Assembly (NCBI GenBank): GCA_041394705.1
Contig: JAWKHS010000005.1
Location: 124,001 to 188,000 of the forward strand
Direction of reading: 5' to 3'
From: Vicinamibacterales bacterium
GTDB lineage: Bacteria; Acidobacteriota; Vicinamibacteria; Vicinamibacterales; UBA2999
Length of the DNA: 64,000 nt
Part shown: positions 26,833 to 34,519 of the stretch, in pieces
How positions within the stretch are numbered: position 1 is the stretch's first letter
Layout of the letters: each line of letters opens with the position of its first letter
The notes under the pieces: generated by a model
The model's database searches: none
Seen by the model: only the letters and a program-made list of their open reading frames with translations
Told to the model about the DNA's origin: nothing
Translations under genes and position numbers: made by a program

Positions 26833-27655
26833 TCCCGCCACGCTCGCCGCCCACCTCGACGACCCCGCCTGGGTGGTGCTGGACGCCCGCTTCGACCTGG
26901 CCGCGCCCGACCGCGGTGAGGCGCTGTACCGCGAGGGCCACATCCCGGGCGCGCGCTATCTCGACCTCGAGCGGCACCTCTCGGGCGAGAAGACCGGCGC
27001 CAACGGGCGCCATCCCCTGCCGTCGCCCGAGGAGGCGGCGCGGCGGTTCGGCGCGCTGGGCGTCGGTCCGGGCTCGCAGGTCGTGCTCTACGACGCCGAC
27101 ATGGGCATGTACGCCGCGCGCGGGTGGTGGATGCTCCGATGGCTCGGCCATCGGGCGGCGGCCGTGCTCGATGGCGGTCTGGCCGCCTGGGAGCGCGCCG
27201 GCCTGCCCGTGACCTCCACCGACGAGCGGTGGGGACCGGCGACCTTCACGCCCGCGCCCGACTCGGACCGCGCGGCCGGCGTGGGAGACGTGGCGGCCCA
27301 TCTGGGCGACACCCGCCGCGTGCTCGTCGACGCCCGGGCGAACGACAGGTTCCACGGGCGGAACGAGACGCTCGACCCGGTCGGCGGACACATTCCCGGC
27401 GCCGTCAACCGGTTCTACCAGCTCAACCTCACGCCCGATCGCACCTTCAAGTCGCCGGCCGAGCTGCGCGAGGAGTGGTCCGCCGTCTGCGGCGGGACCG
27501 ACGCCTCGCGGGTGGTGATGTACTGCGGCTCCGGAGTGACGGCCTGTCACAACCTGCTCGCCCTCGAGCACGCAGGACTGCCGGGAGCGCGGCTCTTCCC
27601 AGGGTCGTGGAGCGAGTGGTGCGCGGACCGCTCGCGGCCGGTGGCCGTGGACTGA
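26813..27655 (+). CDS. two-domain sulfurtransferase (rhodanese)
   Basis: 280 aa. Tandem rhodanese domains: the inactive N-terminal one (WVVLDARFDL, EGHIPGARYLDLE, GVGPGSQVVLYD) and the catalytic C-terminal one (VLVDARANDRFHG, GGHIPGAVNRF). The active-site loop is CGSGVTA with Cys238. It transfers sulfane sulfur from thiosulfate or 3-mercaptopyruvate to cyanide or thiol acceptors. The CGSGVTA loop is the 3-mercaptopyruvate/SseA-like type rather than the CRKGVT of classic thiosulfate rhodanese. The start overlaps the LOR/SDH gene by 20 bases; a metabolic link with ornithine metabolism is not obvious. Confidence 0.93.
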   Translation: MHTTLVDPATLAAHLDDPAWVVLDARFDLAAPDRGEALYREGHIPGARYLDLERHLSGEKTGANGRHPLPSPEEAARRFGALGVGPGSQVVLYDADMGMYAARGWWMLRWLGHRAAAVLDGGLAAWERAGLPVTSTDERWGPATFTPAPDSDRAAGVGDVAAHLGDTRRVLVDARANDRFHGRNETLDPVGGHIPGAVNRFYQLNLTPDRTFKSPAELREEWSAVCGGTDASRVVMYCGSGVTACHNLLALEHAGLPGARLFPGSWSEWCADRSRPVAVD

Positions 27656-27732
27656 CCGGCCGGCGCCCCTGGCGCCAACGTTTTCGCGCGGACGCTCGTC
27701 CAACCCGCTGACCAGTTTTCGGGGAGACGACG

Positions 27733-28854
27733 ATGACCTTCCGCCTGTTCGCCGGGCTGCTCGCCCTGGCCCTGACCACCACGTCCGCCACCGTCGCCGC
27801 GCAGGAGCGCTGGCGCGACGACGACCTCCGCCTGCAGGTCCGGAGCCTCGTCCGTGACGTCCTGCGCGACGTCCGGCACGTGGTCCGCGATGCCCGGCTC
27901 ATCGCCCGGGACGTGACGCGCGAGGTGGACCGGGCCGTGCGGGACCTGGATCTGGACCGGGAGTGGGCCGGGATCGCCCAGGACTCCCAGGCCCGCCAGG
28001 AGCGCCGGCGCGTGCTGCGTCAGCAGCGCGACGAACGGCGCGCCCGGTCCCGGGCCTCGCGAGAGTCGACCCGGCAGGACCGCGACCGCGAGCGGGACGC
28101 CCGCCGCTTCGCCTCGGTGTCTCCCACCGACGATCCCTGCGCGCGTGACGACTGGGGCTCCCGCGGCCGCGCGTGCGAAGTCCGCGACACGCGCCTGCCG
28201 GCGCCCGGCGGGCCGCTGACGGTGGACGCGTCACCCAACGGCGGCATCCGGGTGGAGGGCTGGGACCAGCCGGACGTCCTGGTGCGCGCGGTGGTTCGGA
28301 CCCAGGCCGACAGCGACGACGAGGCGCGCGCCCTGCTGCCGCGCGTCTCGGTCACGGCGGCGGGCACGACGGTGTCGGCCCAGGGGCCGGAGCGGGGCGA
28401 CGGGCGGCGCAGCGGATGGTCCGTCAGTTTCCAGATTTGGGCGCCGCGGCAGACCGCGCTCGCGCTCACGGCCAGGAACGGCGGGGTGACCATCTTCGGC
28501 ATGCGCGGCGAGTCGCGCTTCGCGACCGAGAACGGCGGCGTCACGCTGAACGACGTCGGCGGGCAGATGGCCGGGCACACCCGCAACGGGGGCGTCACCG
28601 TGCGGCTGTCTGGCGACCGCTGGGAAGGCGCGGGCCTCGACGTGGAGACCACCAACGGCGGCGTGTCCCTCTCGATCCCTCGGGGCTATTCGGCGGCGCT
28701 CGAGGTGGGCACCGTGAACGGCGGCATCGACACCGACGTACCGATGACCGTCCAGGGCCGCGTAGGCCGCGAGCTGAGGACGACGCTCGGGGCCGGCGGC
28801 CCGCTGGTGAAGGTCCGCACCACCAACGGCGGCGTCCGGATCAACGAGCGCTGA
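27733..28854 (+). CDS. exported DUF4097-type protein with NGG repeats
   Basis: 373 aa, ATG with GGGGAGA upstream, Sec signal peptide (AQE, ~24). Residues ~25-135 are extraordinarily rich in Arg and Asp with a helical heptad look, probably a long charged helix. Residues ~150-373 follow the DUF4097 putative-adhesin pattern. A core of NGG(V/I) turns appears seven times: SPNGGIRV, ARNGGVTI, TENGGVTL, TRNGGVTV, TTNGGVSL, TVNGGIDT and TTNGGVRI, mostly ~20 residues apart, as in a right-handed beta-solenoid. No catalytic residues. A surface or periplasmic structural role is likely. Confidence 0.82.
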   Translation: MTFRLFAGLLALALTTTSATVAAQERWRDDDLRLQVRSLVRDVLRDVRHVVRDARLIARDVTREVDRAVRDLDLDREWAGIAQDSQARQERRRVLRQQRDERRARSRASRESTRQDRDRERDARRFASVSPTDDPCARDDWGSRGRACEVRDTRLPAPGGPLTVDASPNGGIRVEGWDQPDVLVRAVVRTQADSDDEARALLPRVSVTAAGTTVSAQGPERGDGRRSGWSVSFQIWAPRQTALALTARNGGVTIFGMRGESRFATENGGVTLNDVGGQMAGHTRNGGVTVRLSGDRWEGAGLDVETTNGGVSLSIPRGYSAALEVGTVNGGIDTDVPMTVQGRVGRELRTTLGAGGPLVKVRTTNGGVRINER

Positions 28855-28900
28855 CGCGCGGGACGACCAGGTCCGCCGGGCGGGCCCGCGCACGTGCGCG

Positions 28901-29365
28901 CTAGTGCGACAGCAGGGCGGTGACGCGGCCGGAGGCCGTCTGGTAGTACTCCGCGTCGTAGGTCGAGAAGCGGACCAGGAGCAGCCGCGGATCGCTCGCT
29001 CCGCCCGGGAACCAGCGGCGGAACGTCGGCCGCCACATCTTCCCGATCACGACGGAGTCGGTGATCACTTCGGCCCGGCCCGACAGGCTCAGGTACACGC
29101 GCTCGTCCGGGCTCTGGAACGTCAGGGTCACGACCTGGCGCCGCTGCGACTCCCAGTCGAGCAGCGTGCGCGCGTCGGCCAGGAACCACAGCACGCGGGC
29201 GTCGTCGGGCGCGCGGTCGGGCGCGTGGATGGCGCCGAGTCCCTCGGCCGTCATGAGCACGGCTGGTTCGAATCGTTCGAGGGTGCGCGCTGCCAGCGGC
29301 AGGGCGTCCAGGCCGCGGATGTGATCGAACGCCGGCGGCGGCGGGGTCGGGGAGGCAGGCGCCAC
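28901..29365 (-). CDS. split-barrel flavin-binding (pyridoxamine-phosphate-oxidase-like) protein
   Basis: 154 aa from GTG 29365; GTG 29371 is the alternative, but it stands only three bases from the -10-like box at 29375. The pattern fits the general-stress-protein-26/PNPOx-like family: ARVLWFLADARTLLDWES, VTLTFQSPDERVYLSLSGRA, MWRPTFRRWFPGG. The family binds FMN or F420; many members reduce or oxidise small ligands, and several are of unknown function. The gene is divergent from the MOSC gene. Confidence 0.78.
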   Translation of the reverse strand: MAPASPTPPPPAFDHIRGLDALPLAARTLERFEPAVLMTAEGLGAIHAPDRAPDDARVLWFLADARTLLDWESQRRQVVTLTFQSPDERVYLSLSGRAEVITDSVVIGKMWRPTFRRWFPGGASDPRLLLVRFSTYDAEYYQTASGRVTALLSH

Positions 29366-29374
29366 GTGCACATT

Positions 29375-29380
29375 AGGATA
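29375..29380 (-). promoter_or_regulatory. -10-like box TATCCT, leaderless arrangement
   Basis: Minus-strand TATCCT ends nine bases before GTG 29365 of the split-barrel protein. No ribosome site. Confidence 0.4.
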
Positions 29381-29490
29381 GACCCTCCCGCGGTGCCTGA
29401 GTCACGCGTCGCCCGCACTTTTTTCGGCGGGGCGTGTCCTGAGGCGCCCGCCGGTCCGCCAACGCAGGCCCACGGCGGCGCCGTCCGCCG

Positions 29491-29496
29491 TACAAT
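29491..29496 (+). promoter_or_regulatory. -10-like box TACAAT for MOSC gene
   Basis: 31 bases before ATG 29528, leaving a leader with a GGAGG element at 29510. Confidence 0.35.
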
Positions 29497-29527
29497 CGGC
29501 CGGCGCCGCGGAGGGCGTGAGACGCCG

Positions 29528-29986
29528 ATGGCCGGACGAGTACGACGCATTTGGGTGAAGCGCAGCCACGGCGGCGTGATGGACGAAGTCCGGGACGCCG
29601 ATCTCGTCGAGGGGCGGGGCCTCTCGGGCAGCGCCACGCAGGGCGGCTTCCGGCAGGTCACGCTGATGTCGCTCGATCGGTGGCAGGCGCTCACGGCGCA
29701 CCTGGCCGGGCCGCCGGATCCCGCGGTCCGCCGCGCGAACCTGCTCGTGGACGGCCTGGACCTGGCCGACTCGCGCGGCCGCGTGCTCGCGATCGGCGAT
29801 GCCCGGATCGAGATCGTGGGCGAGACGAGGCCCTGCCGGCAGATGGACGAGGCCTGCCCCGGGCTGCAGGCGGCGCTGTCGCCGCCGTGGGGCGGCGGCG
29901 CCTTCGGCCGCGTGCTGCGCGGAGGTGCGATCGCGGTGGGCGCCCCGGTGGACTGGGCCCAGGAGCCGCCGCACGCGCCGGACTAG
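29528..29986 (+). CDS. MOSC-domain protein
   Basis: 152 aa from ATG 29528; the upstream in-frame extension is antisense to the split-barrel gene. It is a single MOSC domain: RIWVKRSHGGVMDEV, a middle GFRQVTLMSLDRW, LLVDGLDLADSRGRVLAIGDARIEIVGETRPCRQMD with the conserved Cys, and GAFGRVLRGGAIAVGAPV. MOSC domains bind the molybdenum cofactor and move sulfur or hydroxylamine-type substrates through the conserved Cys. Free-standing MOSC proteins (YiiM-like) can be N-hydroxylated-compound reductases. The last four bases overlap the convergent unknown gene. Confidence 0.88.
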   Translation: MAGRVRRIWVKRSHGGVMDEVRDADLVEGRGLSGSATQGGFRQVTLMSLDRWQALTAHLAGPPDPAVRRANLLVDGLDLADSRGRVLAIGDARIEIVGETRPCRQMDEACPGLQAALSPPWGGGAFGRVLRGGAIAVGAPVDWAQEPPHAPD

Positions 29987-30660
29987 AGTCCGAACACGGC
30001 CAGTCCCAGCCACGCGGTGATGCGGCCGGTGTGGGGCTCGACGAGCGCCTTGTTCCTGGCCGGGGCGTCGGGCAGATCGACCTCAGGGATCTCCACGCGG
30101 CTGCCGTCGGTCATCGCGCGGATGACCCGCTCGAGGTCCCGCGCGTCGTAGCGCACGGCGTTCAGGCCGGCGGCCTGGTAGACGCGGCCGCGCACCCACG
30201 AGAACTCGGCGCGGGAGAAGCCTGCGTCGTTCATCGCCACGACCTGGGCGCGCCAGGCCTCCAGGTAGATCTGCGAGAGGTCGGCGACGGCGCCGAGCAG
30301 GTCCGGCAGCGTGGGCACGGGCGTGGTGCCGTCGGGCCTCTGGCGCGTCAGCTCCCGGTACTTCGCCGTGAACGCGCCGGCGCGCTCCCCGAGCGCCCGC
30401 TCGACGCCGGCCTGGACCCGCAGGAAGCGCGCCACCTGGTCGCCGGTGAGTTCGCCCGACGGAGGCGGATCGTAGGGGGTGGTGTTGGTCAGCCCGCGTT
30501 CGATGGCCGAGACGTCGCCCAGCTTCCTGACGCCCGAGGTGACGTCGGCGACTTTCTCGGCCACGGGCTGCGCGGTCCGCCACACCATCACGGCGGCGAT
30601 CGCGGCCAGGACGCCGCACGCGACCGACGCCAGCAGGCACCCCGCCAGCCACTTGCGCAT
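29983..30660 (-). CDS. membrane-anchored protein of unknown function
   Basis: 225 aa. An N-terminal hydrophobic helix (LLASVACGVLAAIAAVMVW, ~9-27) is either an uncleaved anchor or a signal; the remainder is mostly helical and exported or periplasmic. A short hydrophobic end (ITAWLGLAVFGL) closes it. I recognise no family. The ATG follows TAGCAT by seven bases without a ribosome site. It overlaps the MOSC gene by four bases at the 3' end and is divergent from the beta-barrel gene. Confidence 0.65.
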   Translation of the reverse strand: MRKWLAGCLLASVACGVLAAIAAVMVWRTAQPVAEKVADVTSGVRKLGDVSAIERGLTNTTPYDPPPSGELTGDQVARFLRVQAGVERALGERAGAFTAKYRELTRQRPDGTTPVPTLPDLLGAVADLSQIYLEAWRAQVVAMNDAGFSRAEFSWVRGRVYQAAGLNAVRYDARDLERVIRAMTDGSRVEIPEVDLPDAPARNKALVEPHTGRITAWLGLAVFGL

Positions 30661-30667
30661 GGGGCCG

Positions 30668-30673
30668 ATGCTA
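30668..30673 (-). promoter_or_regulatory. -10-like box TAGCAT, leaderless arrangement
   Basis: Ends seven bases before ATG 30660 on the minus strand. Lies in a 58-bp divergent region with the TACAGT box of the plus-strand gene. Confidence 0.45.
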
Positions 30674-30706
30674 TCCCAGCCCCGGTCCTGGTCCGGCGCG
30701 GTGGTC

Positions 30707-30712
30707 TACAGT
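30707..30712 (+). promoter_or_regulatory. -10-like box TACAGT, leaderless arrangement
   Basis: Ends six bases before ATG 30719 of the beta-barrel gene. No ribosome site. Confidence 0.45.
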
Positions 30713-30718
30713 AGGGAT

Positions 30719-31294
30719 ATGACACACCTCACTCGACCCACCTGGATCCTCGCGGCAGCCCTCGCCGCAGCTCTCGTGCCACGCGCCGCATCCGCCGACC
30801 TCCGGGCCACCGGCTTTGCAGGCAGCGCGCGGATCAACGAGACGAACAAAGGCACGTTCGGCGGGGCCGTCACTTTCGGGGGCCTGCTCGGCATCGAGTT
30901 CGACGCATCGCGCATCTCGCTGGGCACCCTGGCCGACGTCGACGTGGCGGAAGTGACGGCGAACATCACCACCTACATGGGCAACCTCGTGGTCCGCGCG
31001 CCCACCGGCCCCATCCAGCCCTACGCCTCGGCGGGCGTGGGGGTCGTTCGCGTGACGGGCGACGTCAAGGTCCCGTTCGTGGGCAGCCTGGTCAGCGCCA
31101 GCGCCAGGGACGCGGCCTGGAACCTGGGTGGCGGCGTCTACGTGATGCCGTCCGAGAACTTCGGGCTCCGGGCCGACCTGCGCCATTTCCAGACGTCCGA
31201 CGTCACGTGGGAGGACATCACGGGCCTGAACGACCTGCCGCTGCCGAAGTTCGACTTCTGGCGCGCGACCGTCGGTCTCACCGTGAAGTTCTGA
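30719..31294 (+). CDS. outer-membrane beta-barrel protein
   Basis: 191 aa from ATG 30719, where the Sec signal peptide begins (cleavage after ASA, ~25); the upstream in-frame part is antisense. The mature protein is a run of amphipathic strands (FGGAVTFGGLLGIEFD, YASAGVGVVRVTGD, NFGLRADLRHFQT) and ends ...GLTVKF with the C-terminal Phe that outer-membrane proteins use for BAM recognition. Size fits the OmpA/OmpW-like 8-stranded barrel group. No ligand can be proposed. Confidence 0.86.
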   Translation: MTHLTRPTWILAAALAAALVPRAASADLRATGFAGSARINETNKGTFGGAVTFGGLLGIEFDASRISLGTLADVDVAEVTANITTYMGNLVVRAPTGPIQPYASAGVGVVRVTGDVKVPFVGSLVSASARDAAWNLGGGVYVMPSENFGLRADLRHFQTSDVTWEDITGLNDLPLPKFDFWRATVGLTVKF

Positions 31295-31420
31295 GCCGGC
31301 GGCTCGTCCTCCCGCGAGGAACCCATCCCCCGGGTTCCACTTTCCCTCTCTTCTCCCCCGACAGCACACGGGCGCAGCCCAGCCCCTCGCAGGTCGCGAG
31401 GCGCCGGATACCGCGCGGGT

Positions 31421-33430
31421 TCAGGGCAGGTTGTCGATGGGCACCGGCGCCAGCGTCCCCGCGGGCGTGAAGCCCAGCACCTTCCCGTAGAAGTACAACT
31501 CCGACTCGAGCGCCCGGACGATGTTCTCGGCCTTGCGGAAGCCGTGCTGCTCGCCGGGGAAGGTCACGTACGCGACGGGCAGGCCCTTCTTCCGCACGGC
31601 GTCGGCCATCATCGCGGACTGGTTCGGTGGGACCACCTTGTCGTCGAGCCCCTGGAACAGGATGAGCGCGCAGTTCAGCCGGTCCACGAAGTGGATGGGC
31701 GAGCGCTCGCGATACGTCGCCTGCATCGCCGGGAAGGGGCCGACCATCGAGTCCAGGTAGCGCGACTCGAACTTGTGCGTGTCGGTCGCGAGCACCTCGA
31801 GGTCGCTGATGCCGTAGTAGCTCGCGCCGGCCTTGAACGTGTCGTGGAACGTCAACGCCGCGAGCGTCGTGTAGCCGCCGGCGCTGCCGCCGCGGGTGAC
31901 GAGCCTGGCGCCGTCCGCCTTGCCCGCGGCGACGAGGTAGCGCGCGGCGTTCACGGCGTCGCGGACGTCCACCACCCCCCACTGCCCGTTGAGTCGCCGC
32001 CGGTACGCGCGGCCGTACCCGGTGCTGCCGCCGTAGTTCACGTCCACGACCGCGAAGCCCCGCGTCGTCCAGAACTGCACCTCCGGATCGAAGACCGCGT
32101 CGGTGGCGCCCGTGGGTCCGCCGTGGCTCACCACGAGGAGCGGCGGCGCCGTGCCTGGGGGCGCCGCGAAGTCCGGGTTCGTGGGCGGATAGTAGAACGC
32201 GTGGGTGGCCTCGCCCCCGCTGTCGAACGTGATGGCCTCGGGGCGCGAGACGAACGCGGCCGCCAGCGTGTCCTCGCGCGAGCGCCGCAGCACGTCCCCG
32301 CTCCCGCCGTCGGCCGGCACACGGACGATCGCCGGGCCCTCGGTGTCGGAGCCTCCGACGAAGTAGACCGCGCTGCCCGTCGCCACCACCGCGTCCAGGG
32401 GCTCGAGAGCCAGGTGCCACGGTTCGAGGCGCCGGGGCTCGAGCGACAGCAGGCCCATGCGCCAGCGGCCCCCGTCCGCCCACGTCACGACGAGGCGGTC
32501 CGCCGACTGGAAGCCATAGGTCGTGGTGCCGAACTGCCACTGCGGCTTGCCGAAGTCGTTCGGCATCGCGTGCACGGCCTCGACCACGTCGCCGCGGCGT
32601 CGGTACAGGTTCCACCAGCCCGATCGATCCGACATGAAGAACAGCACGCCGTCGGGCGACCAGCGCGGCTGGAAGACGCTTTCGTCCGATCCCCCAGCCA
32701 CCTTGACGGCGGCACGCGGCACACCGCGGGCGTCGAGATCCGCGACGTACAACTCGGTGCCATCCCACGGCATGTTCGGATGGCGCCACTGCAGCCATGC
32801 CAGGCGCGCGCCGTCCGGACTCAGGACCGGATCCGAGTAGAAGTCCGCGCCCGACGCCAGCGTCGTGCCCGCCTGCGGCGTCGAGGTGTCCAGACCGATC
32901 GCCACGATCGCGGCCGGCGGCTGCTGGCCGCTGGCGGTGTGGTCCTCGCGGACGCACAGCAGGCGGTTCCGGCCCTCGTCCACCTGACACTGCGCGAAGA
33001 AGTACCCGGGGATCGTCAGCGGCCGCGGCGCCTGGCCGTCGGCCAGCGCGTACACCCGCTGGTCGCCGAAGCTCGACGCGTAGACGGCGCCGCGATGGAC
33101 CGTGAAGGCCGCCCCGCCGTACTCGTGGACGCGCGTCCGCACGTTGAAGTCGGCGGGCGTGACCTCGACGGCCGGTCCGGCCGCCGAGCGCCGCATCAGC
33201 ACGCTCCGCCCGCCTTCCGAGGCCCGGCCTTCCAGCCAGTACACGTCGTCGCCGTCGAGCACGATCTGCCCGAGCCTGAGGGCGCCGGCCGTGGCGCCGG
33301 TCGCCGAGAGGGGCGACGCCCACGCGCCGTACGGCGCGACCGTCGCCGCCGTCCCTCCCCCCGTTGCCCCGCCCCCGCATCCCGCCATCGCCAACCCTCC
33401 CGCGGTGATCGCCGACGTCCACCAACGCAT
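31421..33430 (-). CDS. S9-family (prolyl oligopeptidase type) exported peptidase
   Basis: 669 aa. N-terminus with lipobox LAMAGC (Cys ~18), so probably an exported lipoprotein. Residues ~40-390 form a beta-propeller gate (YWLEGRASEGGRSVLMRR, LAWLQWRHPNMPWDGTELY, FQPRWSPDGVLFFMSDR). An alpha/beta-hydrolase domain follows with VDVNYGGSTGYGR, the Ser nucleophile in RGGSAGGYT, the Asp in QGLDDKVVPP and the His in PGEQHGFRK. It should cleave short peptides after proline or alanine, like dipeptidyl aminopeptidases. Its ATG lacks a Shine-Dalgarno sequence and follows TAAGAT by six bases. Confidence 0.93.
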   Translation of the reverse strand: MRWWTSAITAGGLAMAGCGGGATGGGTAATVAPYGAWASPLSATGATAGALRLGQIVLDGDDVYWLEGRASEGGRSVLMRRSAAGPAVEVTPADFNVRTRVHEYGGAAFTVHRGAVYASSFGDQRVYALADGQAPRPLTIPGYFFAQCQVDEGRNRLLCVREDHTASGQQPPAAIVAIGLDTSTPQAGTTLASGADFYSDPVLSPDGARLAWLQWRHPNMPWDGTELYVADLDARGVPRAAVKVAGGSDESVFQPRWSPDGVLFFMSDRSGWWNLYRRRGDVVEAVHAMPNDFGKPQWQFGTTTYGFQSADRLVVTWADGGRWRMGLLSLEPRRLEPWHLALEPLDAVVATGSAVYFVGGSDTEGPAIVRVPADGGSGDVLRRSREDTLAAAFVSRPEAITFDSGGEATHAFYYPPTNPDFAAPPGTAPPLLVVSHGGPTGATDAVFDPEVQFWTTRGFAVVDVNYGGSTGYGRAYRRRLNGQWGVVDVRDAVNAARYLVAAGKADGARLVTRGGSAGGYTTLAALTFHDTFKAGASYYGISDLEVLATDTHKFESRYLDSMVGPFPAMQATYRERSPIHFVDRLNCALILFQGLDDKVVPPNQSAMMADAVRKKGLPVAYVTFPGEQHGFRKAENIVRALESELYFYGKVLGFTPAGTLAPVPIDNLP

Positions 33431-33436
33431 GGAGCG

Positions 33437-33442
33437 ATCTTA
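33437..33442 (-). promoter_or_regulatory. -10-like box TAAGAT, leaderless arrangement
   Basis: Minus-strand TAAGAT ends six bases before ATG 33430 of the S9 peptidase. Confidence 0.45.
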
Positions 33443-33549
33443 CCGGGGGCTCGGAGCCCTCGGCTCGAAGCCAGGGTTCGGGGGCGCCGGCGTGAGGCCG
33501 TGGGCGCCCGATTGCCTCCCGACGTCCCGGGTCATCGGCGCGAGGCACT

Positions 33550-33573
33550 CCCGGGTCCCGAGCCCCGAGCCCC
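33550..33573. repeat. CCCGAGC tandem repeat in divergent intergenic region
   Basis: CCCGGGTCCCGAG units ending just before the promoter of the GT2 gene. Member of the dispersed GC repeat family. Confidence 0.5.
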
Positions 33574-33579
33574 TGACTG

Positions 33580-33585
33580 TATAGT
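33580..33585 (+). promoter_or_regulatory. -10-like box TATAGT, leaderless arrangement
   Basis: Ends eight bases before GTG 33594 of the glycosyltransferase gene. Confidence 0.5.
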
Positions 33586-33593
33586 TACTGCCC

Positions 33594-34517
33594 GTGGCGA
33601 CCCTCGGCGTCGTGGTGCCCGTGTACAACGGGGAGCCGACGCTCCATGAACTGCATCGACGCCTCACGGCGCAGTTGTCGGCCCTGGCCGACGACTGGCA
33701 GGTCGTGTACGTCGACGACCGCAGCCCCGACCGGTCCTGGGAGATCCTCGAAGGGTTCGCCGCCGCCTCGCCCCGGGTACGTGCGCGCCGGCTGATCCGG
33801 AACTACGGCGAGCACATCGCGATCACGGCCGGGCTCGACGAGGTGGACGCGGACCACACGTTCATCATGGCGTGCGACCTCCAGGACGACCCGTCCGCCA
33901 TGCCGGCGCTCCTCGAGGCCGCGCGGACGACGGGCGCCGATCTGGTGCTGACGCGGCGCATGCGGCGGCAGGACGCGGTGCTCAAGCGGCTCCTGGCGCG
34001 CCTCTTCTACCTGGTGGTGCAGTTCCTGGTGAAGGTGAAGTACGACCACCGCGTCGGGAACTACCGCCTGGTCAGCCGCCGCGCCGTCACGATGTTCCGC
34101 GAGTACCGGGAGCGGACGCGGAACGTGAACGCGATCATGGCCATCATGGGCGTGCCCACCACGACGGTGGACGTCCAGCACCAGCCCCGGGGCGGCGGGT
34201 CGAGCGGCTACACGCTCTCGCGGTCGGCGCGGCTGGCGTTCCACGTGCTGGTCGGATACTCGGAGGTGCCACTGCAGCTCGTCGTGCTGCTGGGCGTCAC
34301 CATCTCGGCCATCGCCGCCGTCGCCTTCGCGCGCCTGCTCGTGGCGCCGGCCGATCCGGACCCGGCCGTGCAGGCCATCCACACGGCCGCGGCCCTCCTG
34401 GTGCTGATCGGGGGGTTCATCGTCCTCGCCATCGGCACCGTCGGCGTCTATCTCACGAAGAGCTTCGTCGAGTCGATGAAGCGGCCGCTTTATTTCGTCG
34501 CCGACCGCCGGGGGTGA
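33594..34517 (+). CDS. GT2 polyisoprenyl-phosphate glycosyltransferase (GtrB/DPM-like)
   Basis: 307 aa, GTG start. The GT-A domain has VVPVYNGEPTL, VYVDDRSPD, MACDLQDDPS (the DxD-like metal site) and RNYGEHIAITAG. Two C-terminal transmembrane helices (~222-245 and ~262-285) match the DPM1/GtrB/ArnC topology. It should transfer a sugar from a nucleotide donor to a polyprenyl phosphate on the cytoplasmic face, supplying lipid-linked sugar for glycans. It is followed two bases later by a serine hydrolase gene, so translation is coupled; a functional link is not obvious. Confidence 0.92.
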   Translation: MATLGVVVPVYNGEPTLHELHRRLTAQLSALADDWQVVYVDDRSPDRSWEILEGFAAASPRVRARRLIRNYGEHIAITAGLDEVDADHTFIMACDLQDDPSAMPALLEAARTTGADLVLTRRMRRQDAVLKRLLARLFYLVVQFLVKVKYDHRVGNYRLVSRRAVTMFREYRERTRNVNAIMAIMGVPTTTVDVQHQPRGGGSSGYTLSRSARLAFHVLVGYSEVPLQLVVLLGVTISAIAAVAFARLLVAPADPDPAVQAIHTAAALLVLIGGFIVLAIGTVGVYLTKSFVESMKRPLYFVADRRG

Positions 34518-34519
34518 CC

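Noticed and set aside
27733..28854. Regular repeats in the DUF4097 gene considered as a CRISPR-like array.
   Set aside because: The periodicity is at protein level (NGG turns) with variable DNA between; there are no identical direct repeats or unique spacers, and no cas genes.
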